Source: Anaerocolumna sp. MB42-C2 (GTDB taxonomy: Bacteria > Bacillota > Clostridia > Lachnospirales > Lachnospiraceae). Taken from it: a stretch of 64,000 nucleotides of DNA. Of the stretch, positions 44,872 to 54,255 are shown one piece after another. The notes beneath the pieces were generated by a model. That model was not told where the DNA came from and searched no databases. It saw nothing but the letters and a program-made list of their open reading frames with translations. The stretch covers positions 4,675,501-4,739,500 of the forward strand of contig NZ_CP133190.1 in the NCBI RefSeq assembly GCF_030913705.1, in the 5' to 3' direction. The stretch's first letter is position 1, and every line of letters begins with the position of its first letter. Both the position numbers and the translations under genes were made by a program.

Positions 44872-46443
44872 TTAAGTAGTGACAACTTCGGTGAGCCTTA
44901 TTCTTAAGTCTGCTTCGGAGTTAGTATCTGTAAGTAAAACCAGGTAATCTCCTGCTAAAATTTTGGTATTCCCTTTTGGGATAAACTCGTGCTGGTTTCG
45001 TTTCAAAGCAATAAGCAGACAGTTATGAGGGAGATCAAGCTCTTTGACTAATTTATTTTCGGCCAGAGAACCATGATGAACGATTGTTTCTATCGTAATT
45101 TTTTTATCAGAACCTAAGGGATCCGTATGGATTCCTTTTTCTTTTAATTGATTATCCAATAAGGAATCATAGACAGGTGGACTTTTTAGTAAATCTGCAA
45201 CTACATAGGACAATATGGATACGATTGTTAACGGCAGCAAATGAGAAAAGGATCCTGTCATTTCAATCAGTAAGATTACACCGGTAATGGGTGCTCTTAC
45301 AATGGAAGTAAAAAAACCCACCATGGATAGAATTACAAAATTATAAAACAGATTTTCATTATATCCAAGTAAGTTAACAGCGATATTTCCGCAGATTGCT
45401 CCAATAGAAGCTCCCATAATGAGAAGAGGAAAAAAGATACCGCCGGGTGCACCGGAGCCGAAGCTGATCATAGAAAAAATGAATTTTATGATCAATACCA
45501 GAAGTAAAAATGAAATCGGCTGGGATAAGTTGATTTCTCCAATTATTTCATGACCTCCTCCTAAAACGATTGGAAACACCAGGCCTAGTATTCCGGCAAG
45601 AAGAAAAGGAAAGATTATTCTGGTTTTGGTATTTAACCAGCCGCATTTTTTATATAACGATTGTGATAAGAGAAGAATACGGTTATAGAAAGCACCTGCA
45701 ACACCAAGAATTGCCCCGAGGAGTATTAAAAGCCAGTACCCATCTAGAGGAATACTGTCACTTAATGTAAATTGAAATACCGGATTCATACCAAAAACTA
45801 ATTTGGATACATAATCTGCCCCAACGGCAGAAATCATGGTAGATAATAAGATAACAGGAGAAAAATACTTAAATATCTCTTCCATTGCAAACATTGCTCC
45901 GGCTAATGGCGCATTAAATGCAGCAGCAAGACCTGCACTGGCACCGCTGGCAATCAGTATTTTCTTTTCCTGTCTGGTAGACGCAATTTTATTTCCAAGT
46001 CCTTCTGCGATACCGGCGCCAATCTGAATGGAGGGGCCTTCCCGGCCCAGAGAAAGTCCTGCCACAATGGATAAGGTGCCGCCTAAGAATTTACCGGTTA
46101 AAGTTCCAATCCAGTTATTTTTAAAATATCCCATTATAATCCCTTTCACCTGGGGAATACCGCTTCCGCTTATCATTTTGAATTTATTTACAAGCAGTCC
46201 GGTAATATAACCTAACAAAGCGAGCAATAAAAACAATACCGGAAGTAAAGAAAGGTGTACTTTAAAATAAGCATATAACTGAAAACTGATTTCTTCTGCT
46301 TTACCCAGGATTAATCTGTAAAGTGTCGTTACCGAACCTGCCAGCAATCCTACCAGTACACTTTTAAATATAATATGTATTCGATTTGCATCTGAGTTTA
46401 TAACGGATTTGTAATTATTTTTGAATTTCATTTTAGTATCCAT
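44872..46443 (-). CDS. clcA: ClC-family chloride/proton antiporter with RCK_C domain
   Basis: 523 aa. ClC membrane domain with GSGIPQVKG, the gating Glu in GREGPSIQIGA, the internal proton Glu in AGAMFAMEEIF, and GSGAPGGIFFPLL; then a C-terminal TrkA-C (RCK_C) domain of about 75 residues. Both glutamates point to an antiporter rather than a channel. The common GSGIPE reads GSGIPQ. The start at 46443 is supported by AGGTGG; GTG 46455 is the alternative. Stands alone. Confidence 0.92.
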   Translation of the reverse strand: MDTKMKFKNNYKSVINSDANRIHIIFKSVLVGLLAGSVTTLYRLILGKAEEISFQLYAYFKVHLSLLPVLFLLLALLGYITGLLVNKFKMISGSGIPQVKGIIMGYFKNNWIGTLTGKFLGGTLSIVAGLSLGREGPSIQIGAGIAEGLGNKIASTRQEKKILIASGASAGLAAAFNAPLAGAMFAMEEIFKYFSPVILLSTMISAVGADYVSKLVFGMNPVFQFTLSDSIPLDGYWLLILLGAILGVAGAFYNRILLLSQSLYKKCGWLNTKTRIIFPFLLAGILGLVFPIVLGGGHEIIGEINLSQPISFLLLVLIIKFIFSMISFGSGAPGGIFFPLLIMGASIGAICGNIAVNLLGYNENLFYNFVILSMVGFFTSIVRAPITGVILLIEMTGSFSHLLPLTIVSILSYVVADLLKSPPVYDSLLDNQLKEKGIHTDPLGSDKKITIETIVHHGSLAENKLVKELDLPHNCLLIALKRNQHEFIPKGNTKILAGDYLVLLTDTNSEADLRIRLTEVVTT

Positions 46444-46766
46444 AACACTGTCCACCTGCGTTGTCTAATTATTTTCTCTTGATAAACAGAGGTTATATTT
46501 CTCTGTTTTTATACACAAGACTAAATTATAGACCTTTGCTAAGGTGGTTTCAAGTAATTTTTTTTAAAATAATCGCTTATTAGTTTCGCAAAATTATATG
46601 GAAGTATAAAGCAGGGGTTATTGCAATATAATAATTATGATTAAGATCATATAATTATTATTTTGCAATAACCCCTAATGTTGGATAATTGAGAAAATTA
46701 TGAAGGTATATAGTTATAAAATATATCAAATATTAACACGGACCTACTTGTCCAACTGTTATAATA
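46444..46766. other. Intergenic gap between ClC and VOC genes
   Basis: 323 bases with no gene seen. Its main content is the large inverted repeat at 46613-46676, listed separately. The rest is AT-rich and carries the ClC gene's upstream region. Confidence 0.5.
46613..46676. repeat. Large near-perfect inverted repeat
   Basis: Arms of 29 and 31 bases around a TAAG loop. The outer part AGGGGTTATTGCAA and inner part ATAATAATTAT pair, with one mismatch and a two-base bulge. It is downstream of the VOC gene. Neither side ends in a good T-run, so a plain terminator is not certain. Confidence 0.75.
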
Positions 46767-47129
46767 CTACAGATCTTCAGCAAATTGTATCTTTAATCCG
46801 TTAGGATCCAGCACATAGATAAATTTTACATGAGGGTTAGGGCTGAATGGACCGCTATGAATGGAAATATTATTTTCTTTTAAGAAAGTCATCATTTCAT
46901 CCACTGACTTAACTTCAAATCCAAGAGAAATGTCAGCACCTATAGTAACCGATGAATTATTTTTATTATGAATTAATTCAATTTTTGTTTCACCTTCGCC
47001 CAGAAAAGTGATTTCAGTATCCGGACCGGCCTGAAAGCTGCGGTCAATTTTAAGCCCTACGATATCCCGATAAAACTTTACAGACTCTTCCATGTTATTA
47101 ACCTGAATGGTACACCAATTAAATTTCAT
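46767..47129 (-). CDS. VOC (glyoxalase/bleomycin-resistance) superfamily protein
   Basis: 120 aa, one VOC fold: FNWCTIQVNNMEESVKFYRDIVGLKI at the start, ETKIELIH in the middle, and HVKFIYVLDPNGLKIQF at the end. Possible metal ligands are Glu (IELI) and Glu/His elsewhere, but the first-strand His is not present (WCTIQV). Substrate unknown. Ribosome site AAAGGAT. Single gene. Confidence 0.88.
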   Translation of the reverse strand: MKFNWCTIQVNNMEESVKFYRDIVGLKIDRSFQAGPDTEITFLGEGETKIELIHNKNNSSVTIGADISLGFEVKSVDEMMTFLKENNISIHSGPFSPNPHVKFIYVLDPNGLKIQFAEDL

Positions 47130-47285
47130 TTTAACATCTATCCTTTCTTTTCCAATCTATTATAATTAAATATATCATATTATTTGTGCCAATACAAGAA
47201 AGGATCACCTTGCTTTATTTTATTCTCAGAAAGTAGAATGGCTGTTAGAGATCAATGTCAAATCGACCTGGGATTCTTAATAGGG

Positions 47286-48305
47286 TTAATAGTTGATTTT
47301 GTGTTGATTTCTATACTGTTTCGGTGAACAATCAAATTCTTCTTTAAACTTTTTATAAAAATAAGTAGTATTCTCATAACCGGTTTGAAATGCGATTTCT
47401 TCTACAGAAAGTTTTGTATTGCGCAGAAGATTCGTTATTGTTCGAAAACGCTGTTTTTGTATTAATTCTTTGAAGGAATAACCGGTATCTCTCTTTAAGA
47501 TCGTAGTTAAGTAATTGGGGTTCATATTAAAGAAGGCGGCAGTACTCTTTAAATCACAGCTTTTGTAATTGGATTCTATATACTTAAGAATAGGTACAAT
47601 CGTGGATTTATTAAGCTGCATCTGCTGCAATGCTTTATCTGCTTCAAAAACACTGATTAACTCCAAAAATAATAAACTAATCAGACTGTTAATCATATCC
47701 TGTGAATTCATGGAAGGACTAATATGCTCACACATGAGCTCTAAAAAGAACATCGTTACACGACGGTTTTTTTCCGAATTAAATATAATATAATTATCAT
47801 GAGACGTCTGTTTTGAAATAGCATTAACGAGAAAACGTGACAGAACACTTTCTTCTGAAAAGTGATTAAAAAAAGAGTCTGTGAAATAAGGTTTACTCAT
47901 AATCATTGTAATTAATATATCATTTTCGCCCAGATTCTCAACGGAATGAGGAGCTTCGGAATCTAATATAAAGACCTGTCCCTTTTTCAACGTATGGGAA
48001 GTATTAAAGATAGTATGATCACAACTGCCGGAATACATATACCCTAACTCAATCCAGGGATGAACATGAGGATATACATTAATAAAACGATTGGTCTTTC
48101 GCATCATAATGGAGGGATGAGGTGCATGGGAAAAAGGCGGTACGATATCAGCGGCCATAACGTATACCGGTGTGTTGCCCGAGAGTATGTAGGGAAGGTC
48201 AGACAAATCTGGTTCGGCATGGTGGGCTTTATATAGTTCTTCTTCGGGTTCTAATTGATGTAAAATATTATCTAATGTTTTATAAGGAAGCATAGGAAAC
48301 ACCAC
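47286..48305 (-). CDS. AraC-family regulator with cupin sensor
   Basis: 339 aa. N-terminal cupin-like sensor (YPHVHPWIELGYMYSGSCDH ... LKKGQVFILDSEAPHSVEN) and C-terminal AraC domain (DLKSTAAFFNMNPNYLTTILKRDTGYSFKELIQK ... IAFQTGYENTTYFYKKFKEEFDCSPKQYR). Possible starts are the GTGs at 48305 and 48302, or ATG 48293, with AGGATG upstream. First of two AraC genes beside the rhamnosidase genes. Confidence 0.9.
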   Translation of the reverse strand: MVFPMLPYKTLDNILHQLEPEEELYKAHHAEPDLSDLPYILSGNTPVYVMAADIVPPFSHAPHPSIMMRKTNRFINVYPHVHPWIELGYMYSGSCDHTIFNTSHTLKKGQVFILDSEAPHSVENLGENDILITMIMSKPYFTDSFFNHFSEESVLSRFLVNAISKQTSHDNYIIFNSEKNRRVTMFFLELMCEHISPSMNSQDMINSLISLLFLELISVFEADKALQQMQLNKSTIVPILKYIESNYKSCDLKSTAAFFNMNPNYLTTILKRDTGYSFKELIQKQRFRTITNLLRNTKLSVEEIAFQTGYENTTYFYKKFKEEFDCSPKQYRNQHKINY

Positions 48306-48346
48306 TTTTCATCCTGATTTTGAGTTTATTATATTTGACTGCAATA

Positions 48347-48387
48347 GGAATTGTAAATAGAAACTGAAGATTTGATGTGAATTTACT
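48347..48387. repeat. Flanking direct repeat, left copy
   Basis: GGAATTGTA, AACTGAAG, TTTGATGT and AATTTACT occur in this order here and at 51930-51969, roughly 34 of 41 positions shared. Looser similarity continues for about 20 bases. The two copies flank the AraC (48394) and GH78 (about 49432-51924) genes. Confidence 0.7.
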
Positions 48388-48393
48388 AATCTT

Positions 48394-49263
48394 TTAACGC
48401 TGTTTGCAACATATAATTTTTCGATACATTGTGGGAGTTGTTCCCATAATTTTTTTGAATATTGAATTAAAGTGTTTCATATCTGTATAACCGCATTCAT
48501 AAGCGATGATTATTACTTTTTCGCTTGTATTGCTTAATAGTCTGCATGCTTGTTCAATTCGTTTCATTTGAATGTAATGGGAATATGTATAACCTGTTTG
48601 TTTTTTAAACTTTTTACTTAAGCTGCTTATGCTGGTACTATATTTGTCAGAAAATTCCTGTAAGGTCAGAGGGTTTAAATAGTTTTTATTGATATCTGCA
48701 ATTATTTCAGATATTTCTTTTTCAGAGTGAGTAAGATAAATCCGCTGGGTTATTTCCACTTTTCTCATAGTCAGGATAATGACTTCTGTCAGTATGGAAC
48801 GCATGATCTGTATGCATCCTGTAGATTGTGCTTCGTATTCCGCCAATATTTTTTTTAAAAGGGTAAGGACTACATCATCCGTATCGTTAAAGACATTGTA
48901 AATAAATTGATGCTGGCTGATTTCAAATCCGATATTGATAAGGTAATGACTAATTAATTGTGCAAGGCTTTTTGAATAAGCAAGGGAATTATCAATGAGC
49001 CTCGGTTTAAAAAGGCAATTAAATATAACCAGATTTTTACTTATATTTTCATAGCTGTGTTTTGCACCATAATCTATGATAATATAAGTGTTTTTTTTAA
49101 GCTCTATTTTTTTACCATTAATGATATGAGTTGCCGAACCGTTAATAATATAAGCTAATTCTAAAAAGTCATGTGAATGAGGAATTACTTTTGATACTTC
49201 ATTACATTCTACATATAAATCATCTGAAATATATAATTTTTTGTTATCAAAAAAGTTAATCAT
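48394..49263 (-). CDS. AraC-family regulator with cupin sensor
   Basis: 289 aa. Cupin part (VIPHSHDFLELAYIINGSATHIING, LKKNTYIIIDYGAKHSYEN) and AraC DNA-binding domain (LTLQEFSDKYSTSISSLSKKFKKQTGYTYSHYIQMKRIEQA ... IAYECGYTDMKHFNSIFKKIMGTTPTMYR). Divergent from the GH78 gene at about 49432 over about 150 bases, so it probably regulates it in response to a rhamnoside or rhamnose. Confidence 0.9.
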   Translation of the reverse strand: MINFFDNKKLYISDDLYVECNEVSKVIPHSHDFLELAYIINGSATHIINGKKIELKKNTYIIIDYGAKHSYENISKNLVIFNCLFKPRLIDNSLAYSKSLAQLISHYLINIGFEISQHQFIYNVFNDTDDVVLTLLKKILAEYEAQSTGCIQIMRSILTEVIILTMRKVEITQRIYLTHSEKEISEIIADINKNYLNPLTLQEFSDKYSTSISSLSKKFKKQTGYTYSHYIQMKRIEQACRLLSNTSEKVIIIAYECGYTDMKHFNSIFKKIMGTTPTMYRKIICCKQR

Positions 49264-49431
49264 GAATGAAAAATACCCCCCTATAAATTAAAAAATCACC
49301 TATATATTTTATCTTAGCAGAGCCTTAAGATTAATTCAAGGAAACAATTAAGAACCAAGGTCAAAATGATAACAAGTTTATAAGAGTAATCGTAATGGAA
49401 TCATAGATTAGGAAAGGTGTCACAAATAAGA

Positions 49432-51924
49432 ATGAAAAAGATTAAAAAATATATAGGAAAAAGTTATGAACCAAACTGTGTTTTAAGAGCAACTTCTGAT
49501 TTAAAGATACCACCTGGCGTTAAGATCGGCAGTACGTCACTTATAACCGAACCGTATAATTATGTTTCAGGAGGAAGTTTTTCAGGCAAAGAACAACCCT
49601 ATTCACCAGATCCTTTTGTTAACTATCGGTGGGATAATCCAAAAGCCTCTGATTTACTCCAAATATTCCTATGCTACCCGATAGGAGTAAGGACTGAAAA
49701 TATCGGAAGTTTTATTGGTGTTGAAACACTGATAACAGATCATCAGGAAGTGGAAGTTTTGGGAACCGGTATGATTTTACTAGATTTTGGTGTTGAAATG
49801 GCCGGTTGGCTGGAGATTGACAGCCCGGATTTAAATGGAGCCATTTCATTGGGTATCAGCGAATATAATGAACCGGCTATCGTGAATACAGGACCCAGGT
49901 CTCCATCTAAAATAGCTGTACCGGTGAAATATGGAAATACATATCGTCTGGAACTTAACAACGAACTTTATGAGGGAGTGCGTTTTGGTTTTATCAATGT
50001 AACAGAATTTGATAAAACTTTCCACATTAACGGTGTCAGGCTCATCTGCCAAATAAAACCGGTAAATTATCAGGGCAGTTTTAACAGCAATATAGAGATG
50101 CTGAATCGAATATGGTACACTGCGGCCTATGACGTACGTGTAAACCTGAAAGAAGACCATTTTGCAGCTATTTTGATGGATCGGGGGGACCGTCATTCCT
50201 GGACCGGAGATGCGTATCCGGCCCAAGCCGCCGCACTGATAGCATTTGGAAACTATGATTTTGTCCTCCAAAACCTTCGTTATACTGCCGTACATACCAA
50301 TGGAATTGAGAGCTTTGAGTTATATTGGATTTTTAGTCTGATTGATTATTATAAATACACAGGTGACCGCAAAGGTGTAAGTGCTTTAATGCCTCAGGCA
50401 ATGTTACGGCTTCAACATGCATATGAGATATACGCTAAAAACCCTGCACTCGGATTTTTTGGGTGGGATGAACGTCTTGGCGCCGGTTTTGAAAATCCGG
50501 ATATAAAAACAAACCAGATTTCCTATCAATTACTGGCGCTTGAAGCTTGGAGTCAATTTTCCATAGTTTCCCGTGATATCGGACGGGGTGATCTTGCTGA
50601 TACTTATGAAGGCTATGTTAAAGAAAAATTAAGTGATCTGCTTAAAGATGCTGACTGGTATTCCAGCTACGGATTACATACCTCTGCTGATGCAATTAAT
50701 GCTGGAATTGTTACTGCTGATATTATGGAATTCCTTTACCATAAAAACTTCACAGACCGGGTAAACCGGCTTTCTTACTCACCCTTTAATCAGTATTTTA
50801 TCTTAAAGGCAATGGGAAAATCTGGTCATTACGACCATGGAATATCTTCCATACTTGATATGTGGGGAGGGCAGATTGAATATGGCGGGACTACATTTTT
50901 TGAAACTTATCGGCCCGGCTGGAATGATGTAATCAATGAAAATGACCCAGTACCAAATAATCAGGCCGGCTACACCAGTTTGGCACATCCCTGGGGTGCC
51001 GGTGTCCTGCCCTGGCTCAGTGAAGAGGTATTAGGTATTAAAGCCACGTCCCCAGGATTTAGGACATTTGATATTAAACCGCATTTGGGCCGTCAGGTCA
51101 CCAGAGTATCGGGCAGCACGCCAACCCCCCACGGAATGATTGAAGCCTCGTTTAATACTGCCACCGGAGAATGCAAAGTGATTATTCCGGAAGGAACCAC
51201 TGCTAAAATTGGTATTCCGAAGGCGGAAAAAGTCATTACTGATATATGTATGAACGGCAGAGAAGCTGCTGTTTTGGGGGAGGATTTTGAATTTTTATAT
51301 TTAGCTGAACTGAAATCAGGGACTTATATATTTCAAGTTGATTACGAAGGACAAACCCCTGCATATAGAGAGAGAGAATACACTTATGCGGCAGAATTTG
51401 TACGGGAAGATTCAGAAACGAAAGGGAACTGGAGCGGCGTTTATGGAACGGAAGGGTATGATTTCTTTTCTTATAATAGGCAAGGTAAAGATTTAGAGAA
51501 CTTTCCGGACTATGTAGCTAATATCCGGTACAACAAGGCTAATACAATCCAATGGGTCAGTAAAACCGATGAGGAACGTGCATTGGCAAGGAATACTCGA
51601 AATAATGGAAACAGGAAGCTGGGTGCACTTTATACAAATGATCCAATTGCCTGTCAGCAAACATTTACCCTTGATATTTTTCTGAAAACTGACAGGATGT
51701 ATACCATTGCACTCTATTTTGCAGACTGGGATAATACTGAACGAAGACTTGCGGTTGAAATGTTTGATAAAGATACTTTAAATATGGTGGCACCTATAAA
51801 AATTGTAGATAATTATTCAAATGGTAAATATCTTGTTTACCGGTATGACAAGTCAGTAAGATTCAGAATTAATCAAGTTCGGGGAGCTAATGCCACATTA
51901 AGTGCTGTTTTTTTCGGGATATGA
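49432..51924 (+). CDS. GH78-type alpha-L-rhamnosidase with C-terminal accessory domain
   Basis: 830 aa, no signal peptide. N-terminal beta-rich region, then an (alpha/alpha)6 barrel with AILMDRGDRHSWTGDAYPAQAAAL, the GH78 catalytic block (normally DCPxRxExxxWxGD; Asp at about 250 and Asp260 kept, but CPQ altered). After the barrel come a short beta domain (to about 650) and an extra C-terminal beta domain of about 180 residues (from NWSGVYGTEGYDFFSYN), perhaps sugar-binding. Start at ATG 49432, or GTG 49417. The cytosolic location suits hydrolysis of imported rhamno-oligosaccharides. Controlled by the divergent AraC. Confidence 0.85.
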   Translation: MKKIKKYIGKSYEPNCVLRATSDLKIPPGVKIGSTSLITEPYNYVSGGSFSGKEQPYSPDPFVNYRWDNPKASDLLQIFLCYPIGVRTENIGSFIGVETLITDHQEVEVLGTGMILLDFGVEMAGWLEIDSPDLNGAISLGISEYNEPAIVNTGPRSPSKIAVPVKYGNTYRLELNNELYEGVRFGFINVTEFDKTFHINGVRLICQIKPVNYQGSFNSNIEMLNRIWYTAAYDVRVNLKEDHFAAILMDRGDRHSWTGDAYPAQAAALIAFGNYDFVLQNLRYTAVHTNGIESFELYWIFSLIDYYKYTGDRKGVSALMPQAMLRLQHAYEIYAKNPALGFFGWDERLGAGFENPDIKTNQISYQLLALEAWSQFSIVSRDIGRGDLADTYEGYVKEKLSDLLKDADWYSSYGLHTSADAINAGIVTADIMEFLYHKNFTDRVNRLSYSPFNQYFILKAMGKSGHYDHGISSILDMWGGQIEYGGTTFFETYRPGWNDVINENDPVPNNQAGYTSLAHPWGAGVLPWLSEEVLGIKATSPGFRTFDIKPHLGRQVTRVSGSTPTPHGMIEASFNTATGECKVIIPEGTTAKIGIPKAEKVITDICMNGREAAVLGEDFEFLYLAELKSGTYIFQVDYEGQTPAYREREYTYAAEFVREDSETKGNWSGVYGTEGYDFFSYNRQGKDLENFPDYVANIRYNKANTIQWVSKTDEERALARNTRNNGNRKLGALYTNDPIACQQTFTLDIFLKTDRMYTIALYFADWDNTERRLAVEMFDKDTLNMVAPIKIVDNYSNGKYLVYRYDKSVRFRINQVRGANATLSAVFFGI

Positions 51925-51929
51925 TTTTT

Positions 51930-51969
51930 GGAATTGTAGTGATAACTGAAGTTTTGATGTAAATTTACT
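51930..51969. repeat. Flanking direct repeat, right copy
   Basis: Matches 48347-48387 (same orientation) just after the GH78 stop. Looser similarity continues to about 51990 (CTTTTTATGTTGTTACGC against CTTTTAACGCTGTTTGC), which in the left copy is the 3' end of the AraC gene. Confidence 0.7.
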
Positions 51970-52144
51970 GTGCTTTTTATGTTGTTACGCTTAACGGTAT
52001 TTATTAATATTGTATATATAAAAGATGTATCGCTTTGTTATTTAGGTAATGTACCACAATAAATAGGTGATTTACAACTGGTTTTTAATTACATACCGGT
52101 ATTCAAAAATACTGAAGAAAGGTATTTAAACATACAGAAAATAC

Positions 52145-52197
52145 GATTTAAGAAATATGAAAAAAGAAAGGGATTAAGAAATATGAAAAAAGAAAGG
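52145..52197 (+). repeat. Tandem duplication of the permease start
   Basis: Two copies of a 26/27-base unit (containing AAGAAATATGAAAAAAGAAA) lie end to end. The first ATG (52157) opens MKKERD and stops; the second ATG (52183) begins the permease. The AGAAAGGG of the first unit serves as ribosome site of the second. Confidence 0.9.
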
Positions 52198-53142
52198 TAT
52201 TTGTATAAGCAGCAAAAGTTTAATACGATGGAGGAACAACGCTCACTGAAATATCGAATGAGGAAGTATAAGTCGCTGTTTCCCATCCTTATTATAGCTA
52301 TATTATATTATTTTGTTTTTTTATATATCCCAATTATATGGGGGTTTCTTATTTCACTTAAAAATATGAAGGTGGGGAGCACTATTATGGGAGCACCCTG
52401 GGTAGGTCTTGATAACTATCGTTACATATTCTCCGAAGGAGAAATGCTTAAATTAATTCGCAATACCTTGACTATTAGTATTGCACGTCTGATTTTCACT
52501 TTTTTTCCACCGATAATTTTGACTATTGCTATGTTCGATCTTAGAAGTACAAGATTTAAAAAGATAAATCAAACCTTGGTATACATACCTCACTTCTTTT
52601 CCTGGGTAATTATATATGGTATCGTAATGGCTTTCTTTTCCGGCGATGGATTCATAAATGCCGTAATAACAACGGTTACTGGTAAGAGTGTTGACTTTAT
52701 GACATCCCCGAAAGCTTTTGTACCTTTGATAGTGGGATCTCAGATATGGAAAGAAGCTGGTTGGGGAACAATTCTTTATTTTGCGGCATTGACAGGAGTA
52801 AATCCTGAACTCTACGAAGCGGCCAAAATTGATGGTGCCGGACCGATACAGCGCATTAAGGCAGTAACTCTTCCGGCTATGCTTCCGGTTATTACATTTT
52901 CACTTATTATGGCAATCGGTAACATTTTGAATAATGATTTTGAGCAGATTTTGCTTTTTTATAACGTAGCTGTGTATGATGTCGGTGATATCATCGATAC
53001 TTGGGTATACCGTGTTGGCTTAGGTAAAATGCAATATGGAATAGGATCTGCAGTAAGTATGTTAAAAGCTTCCATAAGTCTGGTACTCATACTAATTTCG
53101 AATTCCGTTGCAAAGAAGATTTCCGGAAGAGGTTTATTTTAA
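52183..53142 (+). CDS. Oligosaccharide ABC transporter permease (LplB type)
   Basis: 319-aa permease with a basic N-terminus and six helices. EAA loop LYEAAKIDGAGPIQRIKAVTLPAMLP, and end VAKKISGRGLF as usual for LplB proteins. It starts at the second of two duplicated ATGs. First gene of an importer operon between rhamnosidase genes; order is permease, permease, binding protein. Confidence 0.92.
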   Translation: MKKERYLYKQQKFNTMEEQRSLKYRMRKYKSLFPILIIAILYYFVFLYIPIIWGFLISLKNMKVGSTIMGAPWVGLDNYRYIFSEGEMLKLIRNTLTISIARLIFTFFPPIILTIAMFDLRSTRFKKINQTLVYIPHFFSWVIIYGIVMAFFSGDGFINAVITTVTGKSVDFMTSPKAFVPLIVGSQIWKEAGWGTILYFAALTGVNPELYEAAKIDGAGPIQRIKAVTLPAMLPVITFSLIMAIGNILNNDFEQILLFYNVAVYDVGDIIDTWVYRVGLGKMQYGIGSAVSMLKASISLVLILISNSVAKKISGRGLF

Positions 53143-53207
53143 TCTCTCAAAGAGCAGGCAGCAATCTAGGAGTGCGAATGTCCGTTTTGTCGAAAGGAAA
53201 AGAAAAG

Positions 53208-54104
53208 ATGAAAAAACAATCTTCAAACAAGATAAAAATGTCAAGGTCAGAACTTATATATCAAATCAGTATCGGAGTATTAATGACTATAGTGATGATA
53301 GTTTGTATTATCCCTCTGCTTTATGTAGTGGGTATGTCATTAACTTCGGAAGGGGAAATGATTGCTCGGAACTATTTTGTTATATTTCCAAGAAAACCGA
53401 TTTTTAGTGCATATGAGTATATTATTACGGGAACCAACTTTTTTAACGGTATGAAAATTTCAGTATTAAGAACTATATTAGGTGTTGCAGCTGCACTGGT
53501 TCTAACGGTTCCGGTTGGATATATAGTTGCGAAAAAAGATTTGCCTTTTAGAAGTGGAATAATGTTGTTTTTTATTATAACTATGATTTTAAACGGAGGA
53601 CTTATACCGAATTATTTGCTGATGAATAAGCTTCATTTATTAAATTCCTTCTGGGTTTACATTGTTCCGGGATTGGCTAATACCTATGGTATTTTAGTTA
53701 TTAAATTATTTGTAGAGGGTATTCCCAACGACATTATGGATTCTGCCGATTTAGATGGGGCTTGTGAACTTCAAAAACTTCGTTATATAGCGATACCTCT
53801 ATTAAAACCCAGTATATTAGCATTAGGCTTGTTTGCGGCTGTCATACATTGGAATGATTGGTTTGGAGCTATGGTTTATGTAAGGGATTCTAACTTGTAC
53901 CCGATTCAATATATTATTCGAAATCTATTAAATCAGAATACTTCCGGCGATATGATGAGTAATGTAAACACATATGCGAAGATGACAACGCAATCCATGA
54001 AAATGGCCAGCGTCGTTATAGCGGTATTACCAATCCTATGTATCTATCCATTCTTGCAGAAATATTTTATACATGGTATGTATACAGGTTCTGTAAAGGA
54101 ATAG
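53208..54104 (+). CDS. Oligosaccharide ABC transporter permease (LplC type)
   Basis: 298-aa permease, six helices, EAA-like loop MDSADLDGACELQKLRYIAIPLLKP, ending YFIHGMYTGSVKE. ATG 53208 has AAAGGAAAAG upstream; the frame may start at 53172. Partner of the preceding permease. Confidence 0.9.
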   Translation: MKKQSSNKIKMSRSELIYQISIGVLMTIVMIVCIIPLLYVVGMSLTSEGEMIARNYFVIFPRKPIFSAYEYIITGTNFFNGMKISVLRTILGVAAALVLTVPVGYIVAKKDLPFRSGIMLFFIITMILNGGLIPNYLLMNKLHLLNSFWVYIVPGLANTYGILVIKLFVEGIPNDIMDSADLDGACELQKLRYIAIPLLKPSILALGLFAAVIHWNDWFGAMVYVRDSNLYPIQYIIRNLLNQNTSGDMMSNVNTYAKMTTQSMKMASVVIAVLPILCIYPFLQKYFIHGMYTGSVKE

Positions 54105-54170
54105 TTTATGACTTGACAAGCATCAGCTCAGCTTGTGTGAAATATTTATATGGCCTTTATCTGCTGCAAG

Positions 54171-54203
54171 ATGACATTTTTATAATATCAGGCCAAATGT
54201 CAT
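54171..54203 (+). promoter_or_regulatory. Hairpin between permease and binding-protein genes
   Basis: ATGACATTT / AAATGTCAT, a nine-base perfect stem with a 15-base loop, ahead of the binding-protein ribosome site. Possibly mRNA processing or attenuation. Confidence 0.45.
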
Positions 54204-54255
54204 TAGAGGCAGGTTATGGCGGTAAAACGCTGATATAATTAAAAAGGAGAGAAAA

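Noticed and set aside
44872-46443. GSGIPQ instead of GSGIPE in the ClC protein as an inactivating change
   Set aside because: The gating and proton glutamates are intact and this position varies in the family.
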